Below are positions 31,979 to 44,600 of a DNA stretch of 64,000 bases, in pieces. Position 1 is the first letter of the stretch. Every line of letters begins with the position of its first letter. Under the pieces are notes generated by a model. That model made no database searches. It saw only the letters and a list, made by a program, of their open reading frames with translations, and was not told the origin of the DNA. A program made the translations under genes and the position numbers. The stretch lies in contig NW_017264847.1 of NCBI RefSeq assembly GCF_000149955.1, positions 202,097-266,096 on the forward strand. The letters run 5' to 3'. The stretch is from Fusarium oxysporum f. sp. lycopersici 4287 (taxonomy: Eukaryota > Ascomycota > Sordariomycetes > Hypocreales > Nectriaceae).

Positions 31979-33376
31979 TCAGACTTGGAAAACGATCTTC
32001 TGGACCTTAGACTCGTTGAACAGGTCGTAGCCTCGAACTGCCTCTGATAGAGGAAGAATGTTGTCGAATAGGAAGCTGTACTCAGTCAGTTCAAGCCAGG
32101 CTCTTTGAGCATATCATTGACTCAAGGGTATGCATACCTGAGAGAATCCTGTTCTTGCTTGAGAACTTCCATTGCCTCAGAAAAGATACTTCTTACTGGG
32201 CACCGTCCCATTTGCAGACGAACATTTTTACTAAACTCAATTAGCTTCATTTAATACAACAAAGAAGTTAGACCTCACTTGTACGCGTCACTGCCTGACC
32301 AAGGGATCTGTTGCATGTTAGTAGAATTCATAGCTCTGCAAAGTATCATGACACATACCTCTGCGTTATGGACACCAATGCTGCTGATAGCACCGAACCA
32401 CCGAACGAGGTCAAATGCTGTTCGAAGGGCTGGCGAGAGCCCGACCACTTCCACCACTATATCAGCGCCTCTGCCATCAGTAACTGACTTTACCTGTTCA
32501 ATCATTTTGTCCCTGCTCTCCATGAAGTTGAGAGGCTCGGCACCAAGCTTCGCAGCCTGATCAAGTCTGCTCTGAACACTATCCACAGCAAATAGATGCT
32601 TTGGCTTCAGCACTGCCGCAGCAACAATGGCGCATAGTCCAACGGGACCACAGCCAATCACCACGATAGTCGAATCTTGCAGATCTAGCTTCGGCATCAT
32701 CTCAACTCCGCTCTGGACACCGAAATAACCAGTGGGGAAGATATCAGCCATTAGGATAAGGGCCTGGTCGTGGATTCCCTCAGGGGCCTTGATCACAGTC
32801 CCGTCTGCGAACGGTACACGGACATATTCTGCTTGAGCTCCATCGAGATTGGGAGAACCAAGGGCTTGGCTCTTGACGCATCGTGCTGAGCCACCATTCT
32901 GACAGTAGTAGCACTCGCCACTGTGTAATGTTAATATTTGCATATGAAAGGCTCTGGTACCAAAAAGATAACTGCAGGGAATCTCACCAAGAAGCGGTAA
33001 AGGGGGAGACGACTTTGTCTCCAATCTTCACGGTCTTGACTTCAGAGCCCAAAGCAACAACAGTACCTGTAAATTCGTGACCCATGATAAAATCCGGTTC
33101 TGTTGGTTCAACGCCTCGGTACAAGTGTAGCTCTCTGATGTCTTGTCAGCCCTCTGCTTATGAGACGTTATTGTCAGATGGTACACACGATCCACACAAA
33201 GCAGTCATGTTGACCTTCACAATAATGTCCTGAGAATTCTGGACTTGTAGCAGTTAGATAAGTGTGACAATGAAGCGCATTACAGCATCCATACTCTGAG
33301 GAATTGGTCTGTCTTGCACAGAGATCTTATATGGGCCATTAAAAACCACAGCCTTCATCACTTCTGAGATTGCCAT
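31979..33376 (-). CDS. Zinc-dependent medium-chain alcohol dehydrogenase, FDH-like group
   Basis: Predicted 356 residues in seven exons: 33376-33284, 33238-33189, 33134-32988, 32920-32359, 32307-32279, 32230-32138 and 32075-31979. All junctions are in frame, with introns of 45-67 bp. Catalytic zinc ligands are expected in LCGSELH and GHEF. The structural-zinc lobe is C-x2-C-x2-C-x7-C (CGECYYCQNGGSARC), formed across a splice. The NAD-binding glycine motif is GCGPVGL. The segment ADIFPTGYFG is typical of the formaldehyde-dehydrogenase-like branch of this family. It is not the long class III ADH/GSNO reductase. The exact alcohol or aldehyde is unknown. It is convergent with the flavohemoglobin gene, 150 bp apart. 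Confidence 0.92.
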
Positions 33377-33766
33377 CTTCGTAGAATTGAGGGAGATTAT
33401 AGGTGATGACGATTTGTTTTTGAAGAGCAGTTGTTTGTTTATCACGCGACGAAGAAAGTGACAGTAATAAATGCCTTTAAGTATCAACTGGTTTTTAGGC
33501 CCAACTTAAGTATGCCCATTGTTCTACTCATGCCGATAATTGTTTCTGCTGAGGCCGGAACTTTCTGATCTCCTAGGAAGTCTTTTAACAATTTGTATCC
33601 AATCAGCAACGCTTTTCAATAATCATGTGGGCGGAACTGTCTCTCGCTAAATATGGAAACCGAAGAGATTACGAGTATAATTGGCGCAAACTCAGTAAGT
33701 CTCCACCGTTCACGTGCTATTTCGGCTCTTCAAACTCCGCGGAACTTTCTTTCTCCGCCCTTAACT

Positions 33767-36052
33767 ATGACACAATCAACAACTCATACCTTAATGACAT
33801 CAGGTGCCCAGATTCGCCGAAGCCGTCGGGCTTGTGAGCCGTGTCGGTAAGTTCAGAGTTATTGTGAGGAGAAATTGGTCAGCTGACATATAAATGCAGT
33901 CGCAAGAAGTCAAAGTGCACTGGGGAGCGACCGATTTGCTCATTTTGTGAGCGACTTCAACTTCCGTGCAAGTATGCAGCAAGGGAAGCTCGTCGCAGGA
34001 TAGCACCACCAAAGCCCAGAAAGCTCAGAAGTCAGACGCTTCCGTAATTCACTTTCATATTCTTTGCCTAACCGAAGTTGTAGGAAATCCACCAAAGACA
34101 GGGTCCAGGTTCTTGAATCGCAAATAGCGTCCTTATCTGAATTACTTAGGTAAGTCAAAAACCCCGTAGCGACATATCTATAAATAATAATGAGTCACTT
34201 GTTAGTTCGCGGACGAATAAAGAAGCTCAGGCTTCTGTACCTTCGCAGCCCCTTCCTTCAACGACAAGCTCGGATGGGAACCCTTTCTTAACTGGGCAGG
34301 CTGTTCCGAATGAGCGACAAACTGTCTCTTTCTCAGAAGCCCAGTACGAATCTTATTGTTACTCATGTACCATACGCTTGACTAATTCTGATCTCAGATC
34401 TGACCTGCCACAAGACGTATTTACTCACTTTCTACAAGTCTATAGTCAGACAGTGCATCTTCAACCTCTACCATTGTTTGACCTCGCCACCCTGGGAAGG
34501 AGACTCAATAATGCTCCTCAATATTTTCTTTATAGCTTCCTAGCTCTTATGCTCGAGTTCACTACTCATGAATACTTCCGGAACAAACACGCAGAGGCAT
34601 CTAGCTATTACAGCCGCTCGGCAGCTACTACCATACAGCGACTTGCTGCTGAAGGAAAACACCAGGTTGAGATTGTTCAGGCTCTATGCATGATGGCATT
34701 GAGAGATATTGCAGGGAAGCGCAATGTGGTTTCCTTCGATGGATCTTACTAATGGTTCTTCAGGGAGTGATTTGCCCAGGGCATGGATGTCCATTGGCAC
34801 AGCGACACGGCTGGAAAGTGTCCGTAATCTGTGGAAAAGCAACTCAATCCCCAACCAGGAATCAGCAGAAGAGAACAGATGTTATTGGAGCATTTACATG
34901 ATTGAGGCCGTCTTTTTCCCTCACATACCACGGGCCCCAACACATGACCAGACTCGGAAATATCCTCCCAGTGTTGAGCCTCCGCCACCAATTCCACTAG
35001 ATGCGAACGATTTCAATGCACCGGACTTCGATAATGCTGTTGGTTCATCTGATGACCTAGGAATCAACACGCACGCGGGGAGAATGATAGCAGTCTGGAG
35101 TCAAGTTGCCTGTCATCTCCATGAAATCAGACGTGGAGAGGTTCAGATACCCTGGCTGCCAGAGTCTAGGTACGCCAAGCTCAATCTTGCTCTTTTTGAG
35201 TACGAGGCTCAGTTCAACCAGAGACACCTGATGAGGAGTCTCTTCCCTTTTAAAAGAACTTCAGACGAGATACAAGCATACCGCGAGTATTGGAATCCAT
35301 GGTTGACCACGCATTTAGTATTGCATGCGTCTCTCGCCTTATTGAACCACCCTTTCATTCACTTGGTGGCTTTACGCCGCAATAAAGGTATGAGCCAGTC
35401 CAGGTTATTCTTACAACAGGTCGTAGATCAAGCTCTCTTTCACTCTGGATGGGTATTCTGGCTTGTTGGAATATTTGAAGATATGAACATCGAGATATCC
35501 AATCCCCTCATCGGGTTAGCTGTTGCAGCAACATCGACAATTCCATGGCTCTACCAATTTGTGAAGAATGCCAAGGTTGCTAGCAAAGCCAGCCAGAATT
35601 TAGCCAAGGGACAGAGATTGCTACAACGCCTGTCGAAGACTTGGCCATGCATGTCACACAAAGTATGTTCCTCCACTACGAACCCGGTAGTTACTAACCG
35701 TAATCCCCAGCTGCAAGGCCTCCAACGACTCCAATCACTTGTCATTGGAAAGTCACCTGAAGCCGGTGCTGCTGATACCACGATTAATTTTCCACCGTCT
35801 ATGATATGGGAACTTCTCGATCCGATCATTTATAATACCAGACTATCCACTGATCCTTCTGACCTATCCACAGAGGGCCTCCCTTACGTCAGTATACATG
35901 TCACAACAGACTTCTTGCATCCTCTAGCGGATGACGAAGGCGATCAGGCGTTGAGTCACTTCAATTGGGAAGACAGTCTCATGTATGGGAACGACCTGTT
36001 GCAGGACAATTACCCTGCATCACTTGTTCCCTTTGATTTCAATGTAACCTAG
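33767..36052 (+). CDS. Zn(II)2Cys6 transcription factor with an unresolved frame change
   Basis: About 650 residues. Exon 1 (33767-33846) joins at 33900 to complete the cluster CEPCRRKKSKC...C-x2-C...C. A further donor at 33972 (GTATGC) and acceptor ending at 34083 lead into a coiled segment (KDRVQVLESQIASLSELL). An intron at 34150-34205 follows. The large PF04082-type regulator domain contains DVFTHFLQVY, then after a break RAWMSIGTATRLESVR. A 48-bp intron at 35663-35710 is probable. Between about 34710 and 34763 the frame must shift by one. There is a good branch/acceptor (TACTAAT...TTCAG) but no GT donor giving the right length. A GC donor at 34721 would fit (43 bp), otherwise there is an indel. 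An in-frame earlier ATG at 33653 is an alternative start. Confidence 0.82.
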
Positions 36053-36686
36053 TCTCCCGTTGCAAGAGTGGCTATTTTTGTATCTCGTAGGTGACAATAG
36101 TGAATGGGAAAATTGCTAGTACCGGCACCGTTGAATAATGATATCGGGAAACGGCATTTAGCAGTTCCGATTAGTTTACCAGAACGGAATGTGTCGTGAC
36201 CCATAACAACGCTAATTATAAGCCCGCCCATATCCATCACCTGTCAAAATCACGCAACAATAGAGCTAGCGCAAGGTCAAAAATTTTCGACAAGCCTCGT
36301 GATTTACGAAATGGCATGCAAAGTCCAGAGGCGATGATAATTATTGCCGTTAACCCGATCATGACAATTCGCTTAGCTTATCTTGCAGCGCCATCTACTG
36401 TGACGTAGTCACGATCTTCTGGAAAGCATCAAGTCGGCCCACTGTCAGAAGCAAATTACATGTGATGTTCGGGTTGGACTACCAAAACCTCGGGCATTAA
36501 CAAATCACCAACGGACTTCTCAACAATCAGATCATATCGTGAGAAAGAGTTTGCTTGCGTCACGCAAACTGGAAATGAGGATAAATTAAAGGAGTTGGCC
36601 GTGGTTGGCGAAGTTATTCTTGATATAATCATCACACATAAATTCCACTATATTCCAATATCTTAAACATCAATTCGCTATTCGCT
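36053..36686. other. Intergenic, no gene seen
   Basis: Upstream region of the oleate hydratase gene. No coding sequence recognised. Confidence 0.5.
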
Positions 36687-38446
36687 ATGTATTACAGCAA
36701 AGGCAACTATGAAGCCTTTGCGCGACCACTCAAGCCTGAAGGTATTGAGTCCAAAAGGGCATGGATTGTCGGCTCTGGCCTCGCTGGTCTGTCAACCGCC
36801 GCATTCCTTGTGCGCGATGCTCAAATGCCAGGAAAGAACATCACCATCCTTGAAGAACTGAAGATCCCAGGCGGTGCCTTGGACGGCATCAAAGAACCCG
36901 AGAAAGGGTTCGTCATCCGCGGTGGCCGCGAGATGGAATCCCACTTCGAGTGCCTTTGGGATCTCTTCCGTTCTGTTCCCTCGATTGAGGAGGAGGGAGC
37001 TAGTGTTCTTGATGAGTTTTATTGGCTCAACAAGAGAGATCCGAACTTCTCGCTCCAGCGCGCTACGATCAATCAAGGTCAAGATGCAGAGACTGGGAAG
37101 CTGTTTACTCTGACCGAAAAGGCCCCAGTCAGAGATGACGAGGCTTTTTCCTTGCTACTAGAGCTGAAGTTGAGAATAAGCGCATTGACGAAGTCTTCAG
37201 CGAAGACTTCTTCAAGAGCAACTTTTGGCTCTACTGGCAGACCATGTTTGCTTTTCAGACCTGGCACTCTGCTTTGGAGATGAAGCTGTACCTCCATCGC
37301 TTTGTCAACCATATCAAAGGCATGCCTGACTTTTCGACCCTCAAATTCACCAAGTACAACCAATATGAGTCTCTTGTGCTGCCATTGCATAAGTGGCTCG
37401 AGGATCAGGGTGTTGTATTTCAGTACTGCACCGAGGTTCAAGATGTCGACTTCAACATTGGGGAGAATAAGAAGACTGCAACTTTCATTCATTGGATCAG
37501 AGATGGAGAGAAGGGTGGTCAGTCTCTCGGAGTAAACAACCTCGTCTTTATGACTATTGGTTCGTTGACGGAGAACTCTGGCTTGGGCGATCAACATACC
37601 CCAGCTAAACTACATGATGGTCCAGCTCCCGCCTGGGACTTGTGGCGTCGCATCGCAGCCAAAGACCCCTCTTTCGGCCGCCCAGAGGTTTTCTGTGACA
37701 ACATCCCTGCGACAAAGTGGATGTCAGCAACTGTCACGACTTTAGACAAACGTGTTCCCGAGTATATCCAGAAGATCTGCAAGCGAGACCCATTCAGCGG
37801 AAGAGTCGTAACCGGAGGTATTGTCACAGTCCGGGATTCTAGCTGGATCATGAGCTGGACGGTCAATCGTCAGCCTCACTTCAAGAACCAGCCCAAGGAT
37901 CAGATTGTTGTTTGGGTCTACGGCCTTCTTGTCGAGAAGAACGGCGACTACGTTAAGAAGCCTATGCAAGATTGCACTGGCGAGGAGATCACCCAGGAGT
38001 GGCTATATCACATGGGAGTCCCAGAGAACGACATCCCTGTTCTTGCGGCTGAAGGCGCCAAATGCGTTCCAGTAATGATGCCATATGTCACATCTTTCTT
38101 CATGCCACGAAAAGCAGGGGATCGTCCCGACATTGTTCCAGCCGGAGCAGAGAACTTTGCCTTCCTTGGGCAATTTTCAGAGACGACACGCGATACTATT
38201 TTTACTACAGAATATTCCGTTCGTACGGCTATGGAGTCGGTCTATCAGCTTACTGGAGTGGACCGTGGTGTTCCAGAGGTATTTGGTTCGACTTATGATG
38301 TGAGAGTTTTGCTTGATGCAATGTGTCAGTTACGAGATGGCAAGGAATTGGCGACTTGGCTGCCAGAGCGTATTCGAAGGTTTCTTGTCAACAAGTTGGA
38401 AGGATCACAGATTGGCCAGTTGATGCATGAGTATCATCTTATTTAG
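36687..38446 (+). CDS. ohyA: Oleate hydratase (MCRA family) with a one-base frameshift
   Basis: FAD enzyme that hydrates the cis-9 double bond of oleate or similar fatty acids to 10-hydroxy acids. The first frame (from [14 protein letters not shown]) has the dinucleotide fold [19 protein letters not shown], then the conserved PGGALDG and [15 protein letters not shown] with the catalytic-loop residues. The second frame continues from about 37150 with [44 protein letters not shown], and the family's C-terminus to 38446. The two frames meet at a run of five Ts (37145-37149). One T fewer than needed shifts the frame, and no intron fits. So the gene is either a recent pseudogene or carries a sequencing error in a homopolymer. 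Otherwise it is full length with all motifs present. Confidence 0.9.
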
Positions 38447-39039
38447 TTAATTATTGTCGCTTAGAGCATATGTATCTATAGAGTCAAATATTCTCGTTAT
38501 TAAAATATGGTCTCGTGGTAAAATATCTCGAGATCGTATAGCGTTTTAATTCAACCTCCGTGAAGTAACGGAGATGAGTCCCAGCCTCAAAGCGCCTCAT
38601 TGCCTAATACCACTATAGATTAAGAACGAACCTCTAGTATCCGGCTGGTTGTTATGCAAGGGATGTATTAGAGGTCCTACGATGTCTTTCATTGTAGATG
38701 CAAAAACAATTCCAACTCAGTAATTAAATATAAATAATACCATCTGTGACTATCTAGTTTAATTAGTTGTGATGGCTAAGTAAAGTAATAGGACTACAGT
38801 CCAGGAATTGCGCTTCGCCTGCTACGACGTTTAATAAACAGGGTTCGGCCACAAAGCACAAAGCTTACCCTAATTCAGGGGACCGTGAGATAGAGGCATG
38901 CCAATTCCAGCAATCCCGCCAATTCCCCGAGTTTATTTTTATGCTTATTAATTGTTTCTGCTTTGAGGTGTATTCGCATCACGCGCTGAAAGCTGCGGGT
39001 TTAGAACTTTGGCATACACTAAGAGGAGAGGCAGCTAAA
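38447..39039. other. Intergenic, no gene seen
   Basis: Normal-composition sequence at first, grading into the AT-rich block near 39040. Confidence 0.4.
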
Positions 39040-39440
39040 CAGAAGTCAGTTTGCTATAGATGTCTAAACTTTTATAGATGCCATTTATTTATTTAATAAT
39101 TAAGCCGTATATCCGGATAAAGGTGCCTCTTTTGTATTAGGGCCTTGGTTTTAAATTATACTTCTTTCGGAGAAATCTTACTAATAACTTCTAATTATAT
39201 TATTATAAGTAATACTAATATTTTATATATTTATTTTACCAAGATAATTTATTACCTAGTTATTAAACTTTAATAAGTATAAAGTTAATTTTAATATTTA
39301 ATAAATATTTAATTTATTTTTCTCTTAACTTAAACACTTTTAAAGCAGCCTTATATTAAAATATATCCTTTTTCATACTAATTCCTAAATTAATAATTAA
39401 TATAAGTTTTATATAAATATTATAATAGTGGGTTTTCTAA

Positions 39441-39646
39441 TTATTATAAATTAAGCTATACTAGGTTTATTATTAATAGATTATATAAGGTATAATACTA
39501 AGTATTATTAAAGTATTATATTTCTTAATAGTAGATTTAATATATATTAGGCTTAATTAATATAAAGAAGTCTTATTAATAGCTAGAAAGCTAAAATCTA
39601 TAAAAGTATAAATAAATATATTTTATATATTAGAGGTAGTTATATA
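39441..39646 (+). repeat. Copy 1 of a dispersed, RIP-eroded repeat
   Basis: This segment reads nearly the same as the reverse complement of 62205-62400. Shared stretches include TTATATAAGGTATAATA, GTATTATTAAAGTATTATA, TTTCTTAATAGTA and AAATATATTTTATATATTA. The copies differ mostly at single bases and small gaps, which supports common descent rather than chance AT similarity. Confidence 0.7.
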
Positions 39647-39839
39647 AGAGTAATATAATATAAGGTTATTATTAGTCCTTAAATAATATAGTCTTAGAGT
39701 GCTATTATTCTTATATTTATTAGTTTTTGCCTAGTTAGTTACTTAAGATAGGGTTTTTATAGGGGTATATATAATATAACTACTAGAGTTATAATATAAA
39801 AAGGCAGTAATTTAAATTAGAAATACCTTATTATATATA

Positions 39840-40276
39840 ACGTAGTTCATAAGCGAGTTGGCCACCCAAGCGAATTGGCCAGCATACTCTTCACCTTAAA
39901 AGCTATTTTTTAAGTAATTCTTATAAATTCAAATTAGACTTAAAATAGCTAAAATTTAAATAGCGTATATATAAGTCCTAAAGTAAGCTATATTAATTTT
40001 CCTAGATTTTTAAAAAAATCCTATATAGCTATAAACTTTAAAGTCTATTTACACTGTAAAATACACTGTATTTTAAGGTTTTCTATATAATCTAAAATAC
40101 CTAAAAATCTTTAAAAAATACTTCCTAATAAAATTAATTATACTATTTTAGGGATACTTTTTATTTAATTTTTAGCTAATTTATTTAAGCTTTGGAATAC
40201 TATAGGGTAAGCTATTATTAGCTGCACAGTATGCTGGCCAACTCGCTTGGGTGGCCAACTCGCTTATAAACTACGT
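39840..40276. mobile_element. 437-bp MITE with 49-bp terminal inverted repeats and TA flanks
   Basis: The left end (39840-39888) and the reverse complement of the right end (40228-40276) agree at 47 of 49 bases; both differences are transitions. TA lies directly outside each end (39838-39839 and 40277-40278), as expected for Tc1/mariner (pogo/Fot-type) insertion. Each terminal repeat contains the 14-mer AAGCGAGTTGGCCA twice, separated by CCC, which looks like paired transposase-binding sites (one base differs in the inner left copy). The interior is AT-rich and has no reading frame, so it is non-autonomous and needs a transposase from elsewhere. Confidence 0.88.
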
Positions 40277-41626
40277 TATTTAATTATTAAAGTTAACTAT
40301 AACTTTAAGTTAATTTAACTTTTATTAACTAATTTATATAAAAGTTAACTTAATTCCTTTAATATAACCCTGCCTTTACCTTATATAAATTTAATATTAT
40401 ATATAAACTCCTTTAATTTTAATTTTATAATCTTAGATTATAATTAACTTCTTACTTTTATATAAAAAGGAGGATATAAAGTACTTAATTAGCCTTAATA
40501 ATTATACTCTTAAGCCACTTTTTATATTAAGCTAAGTTACTTATAAATATAATAAGCAAAGCTGCCTTTTTTACCTTAAGAAATTAACTTTATTATAAGG
40601 CTTTTTTTAACTTTTTTAATTTAAATAGCTTTTTAACTAACTAGGTTAAAAATATTATATTATATAGGTAATTTAAATTTATATAATTAATTAGGCTAAT
40701 TAGGTTATATTTAAAAATAATTAATTTTAATTAGGCTTAATTTACCTCTTAAAGAGAAGTTTATTTTAATAGCTCTAGCTGTTTTATATAATATATAATA
40801 ATTTTTACCTTTAATTTACTTTAATATTAATTTAATTATATTAATAAGATTATAATTAGTTATATAATAGCCTTAATTAGGCTATAGGCTATTATATAAT
40901 ATTATATTAATAGTTATAATTAATATTAATAAATATAATTAGAAGTAAAAAGAAAGTTAATTTAAAGAAAAAACTTAGGAAGTAAAATAAATAAATTAGG
41001 TATAGTTTTAAAAAATTATTTAAAGGCTAATTCTTTAAGTAACAAAAAAAAGAAAAGTTACCCTAGCTCCTAAGAGTAGGCTTATAACTAGTATTAATAC
41101 TACTTAATTAAGGTAGTAATTATACTACTAAGGCTAATAAACCTTATATAATTTTAAATTTCTATAATAATAGCCTATTATAAGGGTCTTATTATTTAAG
41201 CCTTTATAGAAAAGTTAACAAGCTTAATAGCCTTATATAAGGCTAAGAATAAGGAAAAAGAAAATATTATTTATAATATCCTTAACTTAAATACCTAATT
41301 TATAGATTATTATAAACCGTATTTTCTTATAAGGAGAATAATATATATCTTACCCTTATTTAGGTATTTAATTTATTCAAATAATATAATAAGGTTATAG
41401 TGTTAATACTAAGGTTTTATTAAAAGCGGGGTTAGATGGGAAATGTATTAAGACTTTTGCCGACCTGTTATATGCAAGTCTACCCTATAGAGGCTAGCCC
41501 TCCCTCGGCTAAAAAGCGGCGCCGCCAGAGCCTAATCTTAACTCTCTTGGCTTATCTGCCAACACTGCTTAATGAAACCCCTCTTATCCTTCATTTATTC
41601 TCGCACTTCTCGGATCATACAACAAT

Positions 41627-44600
41627 ATGCCTCAAAAACAGCCACTACGCCCAAAATCGCGGGATGAATTTGGGATTGCAATCCTCTGCGCTCTCACGCT
41701 CGAGGCTGACGCTGTTCTTACCCTGTTTGACCGCCACTGGGACGAAGATGGCAGTCATTCTTATGGTAAAGCTCGTGGTGACCCGAACGCGTACTCAACT
41801 GGTGTTATCGGGCAACATAATGTGGTTCTAGCACATCTTCCTGGTATGGGTAAGATTACCGCAGGACAGATTGCATCTTTCTGCCGTATGAGCTACGTAA
41901 ATGTTAGCTTGGCACTTGTTGTCGGCATTTGCGGTGGGGCACCATTTTATGGGAAAGCAAGAGAGGAGATCCTGCTTGGAGATGTGATTATTAGCACTGG
42001 CGTTGTGCAATATGATTACGGCTCGCGTTATCCAGACATGTTCAAGGAGAAAGATACTCTGGACGACGCTCCTGGAAGACCGGGTCTTGAATTAAGGAGT
42101 CTCTTATCAAAGCTGAAAACAAAAAGAGAACATGGAAAGCTACAGACTGCAACTCAGAACTATCTCCAGCAGGCATCAAACGAAACGACGAAGTCAGCTG
42201 GCCGCCCTAAAGGTTTATATGACAATCTCTTCCCGGCCGAGTATCGTCACAAACATCAAGAGCCTTCAAGATGTTCTATCTGTGCTGACTGGAAAGGAAA
42301 GTCAGATCCTGTCTGCGATGTTGCTCTTGGATCGACCTGTGAAAAGCTCGGATGTGATATTCAACAGCGTCTCTTCCGACGTCGACTGGGCGAGGTTAAA
42401 GAAGGGAACGAGAAGGAACGCATCGACTCTAATAACGAAACTCCGTTTCCAAGGATTCACTTCGGGAAATTTGCCTCAGGAGATATGGTCATCAAGTCAG
42501 GGGAATTTCGTGACCAGCTTACGACCAGTAAAGGCGCTATTGGGTTTGAAATGGAGAGTGTTGGGGTCTGGGAAATCTTTCCGTCCGTGGTTATTAAGGG
42601 GGTATCTGATTATGCCGATAGTCACAAAAATGACGATTGGCAAGATTACGCTGCTGCATCTGCTGCAGCATGCACTAAAGCATTTCTTAAATACTGGGAT
42701 TCAACGAAAGAGTAAGCGAAATTCTTATTATCTCTTGCCTCTTCTCAACAAAATAAAGCTGATCAACAATAGAGAGATGGAATTAGAAAAAGAAAAACAG
42801 AAGCTTCGAGAGACTATTATCAAAAGCCTTCATTTCCCAGAAATAAACGAAAGAAAGAATGACCTGACGCCCCCAGCCCCGACCACATTTCAATGGGTCC
42901 TTCAAGCCCGCTCTGGGGATTCTGTTTTAGAATCGGAGGAATGCTCAGATCAAGAAGATAGAGAGGCTCAAAACCAAGACCAGGGGAAACTCCCCAAGGA
43001 TGCTTTATTTGGAAAATCATACAGAACCCAAAAGGAAGACTCGAGTGGTGTTTTCAAACCAGCTGATGACCGAAGCCAAAGCTCCTATGACGGTTCGTTG
43101 GACTCTGGCGATTTCGACTCTGACGACGACGATAACGATGACGAACTTTTTCCCTCCTCACCTTCAGATGTAAAATGGGATAGCTTTACAGACTGGCTTG
43201 TTTCTGATCAGCAAATCTACTGGATTAGTGGAAACCCGGGATCTGGGAAAAGCACCCTTATGAAGTATCTATCGGAAAACCGCAAAACTTCGAAGTACTT
43301 GACGAAGTGGCGAAAAGGTACTGTTATTCTGTCGCACTTCTTCTGGAGACCAGGAACCCGGATGCAGCAATCTTTCAAAGGACTACTATGTTCGTTATTA
43401 TGCGACCTGCTCTCTAAAAGCCCTGACTCTGTTCAGATAGTCCACGACATGTCTATGAAAGCCCAGAGGCTTTCAACATCTGATTGGAGCCAACAAGAAC
43501 TAAGCAAGATCTTGCTTGACTATTGCAAGCATTCATCGCAGCCGATATGCTTATTTGTTGATGGCCTTGATGAAACTTTGCAAGGACAAGATGCATTCAA
43601 TACTGTGCAGTTCCTGAAATCTTTGACTTCCTCGAAAGCCAGTGTCAAAACCTGTGTTTCAAGCCGACCCGAGCGCCTTTTTCGACTGCATTTTGATACT
43701 TGCCCCAGTCTTAAGATGCATGAGTTAACACTGTTCGACATAGCTAGATATTCCAAGGATGCCATGGTTAAGTCAACACTGTTGAAACCTCGAGGTGCCA
43801 AGCTTTCTGATCTAGCATTTCACATATCTATGGTATCTGATGGTATTTTCCTTTGGGCGGTACTGGTTACGCAATCTTTGATCCGGGGCATAAACAATGG
43901 AGATTCCAGTGAGCAAACCTGGGAACGACTATTGTTAATGCCCCAAGATCTCATGGATTTGTATCACGATATTCTGTCACGATCATCTCCAGATCGTCCT
44001 ATATATAAGAAAGACATTTCCCTCATCCTGAACTTGCTCTTTTTAGCTGCACCATCGGAAGCGGAAGGTGGAACATGGCCCATAACACCATTCATGCTCA
44101 TGATGGCCACGAATTCTCACCTTTTGGAAAGATATGTTGACCGCGGTGATACTATAAAGGAACACAAGCTGAGGTCCAAAGTTAAAAGCATGAAGGACAT
44201 CTTGGAAGCTGCATTTGCTGGACTGGTGGTAGTCAAGTGCGATCGCCACTCACACCAGAAAAGTGATATCATTGAGAAAGTAGCCTTCCCACATCGCTCT
44301 GCCAGAGACTTTTTACTTGACACGGTCGAAGGTCGGAACCTTTGGCAGCTTTGTGATATTCCCCAAGAAGAGCTTTTGGTGCGGTACTTTAAATCACTGA
44401 TAGCAGACGGCCGGCTTTGTACCGAGAACCCTGATTCGAAATTCTCTCGGGGGGTTGACATTCGTGACTTGCTGTCAAATATGTTCAAGTGGGAACAAAA
44501 GTACAGCTGCCCTCAGGATGTCATAGCATCATTACTGGAGCTTGCAAGAGTGTGCTTCCTTCGGGGTTATCCGAAACATAGGTGGGGACACCGTCCTGAA

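Larger units (their letters stand above)
39040..41425. repeat. AT-rich, RIP-like degenerate block
   Basis: About 2.4 kb made almost wholly of A and T with TA dinucleotides everywhere, stops in all frames and no gene. This is the typical result of repeat-induced point mutation of transposon copies in ascomycetes (C-to-T changes, mainly in CpA). The only GC-containing islands are the ends of the small element at 39840-40276. The block ends abruptly near 41425, about 200 bp before the NACHT-protein start. The parent transposon cannot be named. Confidence 0.8.

Noticed and set aside
39040..41425. Possible mitochondrial DNA insertion because of extreme AT content
   Set aside because: No mitochondrial gene, tRNA or typical motif is visible, and the TA-rich texture and the shared relic at 62.2 kb fit RIP-eroded repeats better.
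41436..41831. Forward frame starting upstream of the NACHT protein
   Set aside because: It overlaps the N-terminus of the phosphorylase-like domain in a different frame and shows no domain or signal peptide.
42132..42772. Long reading frame running into the NACHT gene from 42132 in a second frame
   Set aside because: This part overlaps the well-supported phosphorylase-like domain in another frame and has no domain of its own. The real second exon begins at 42773.
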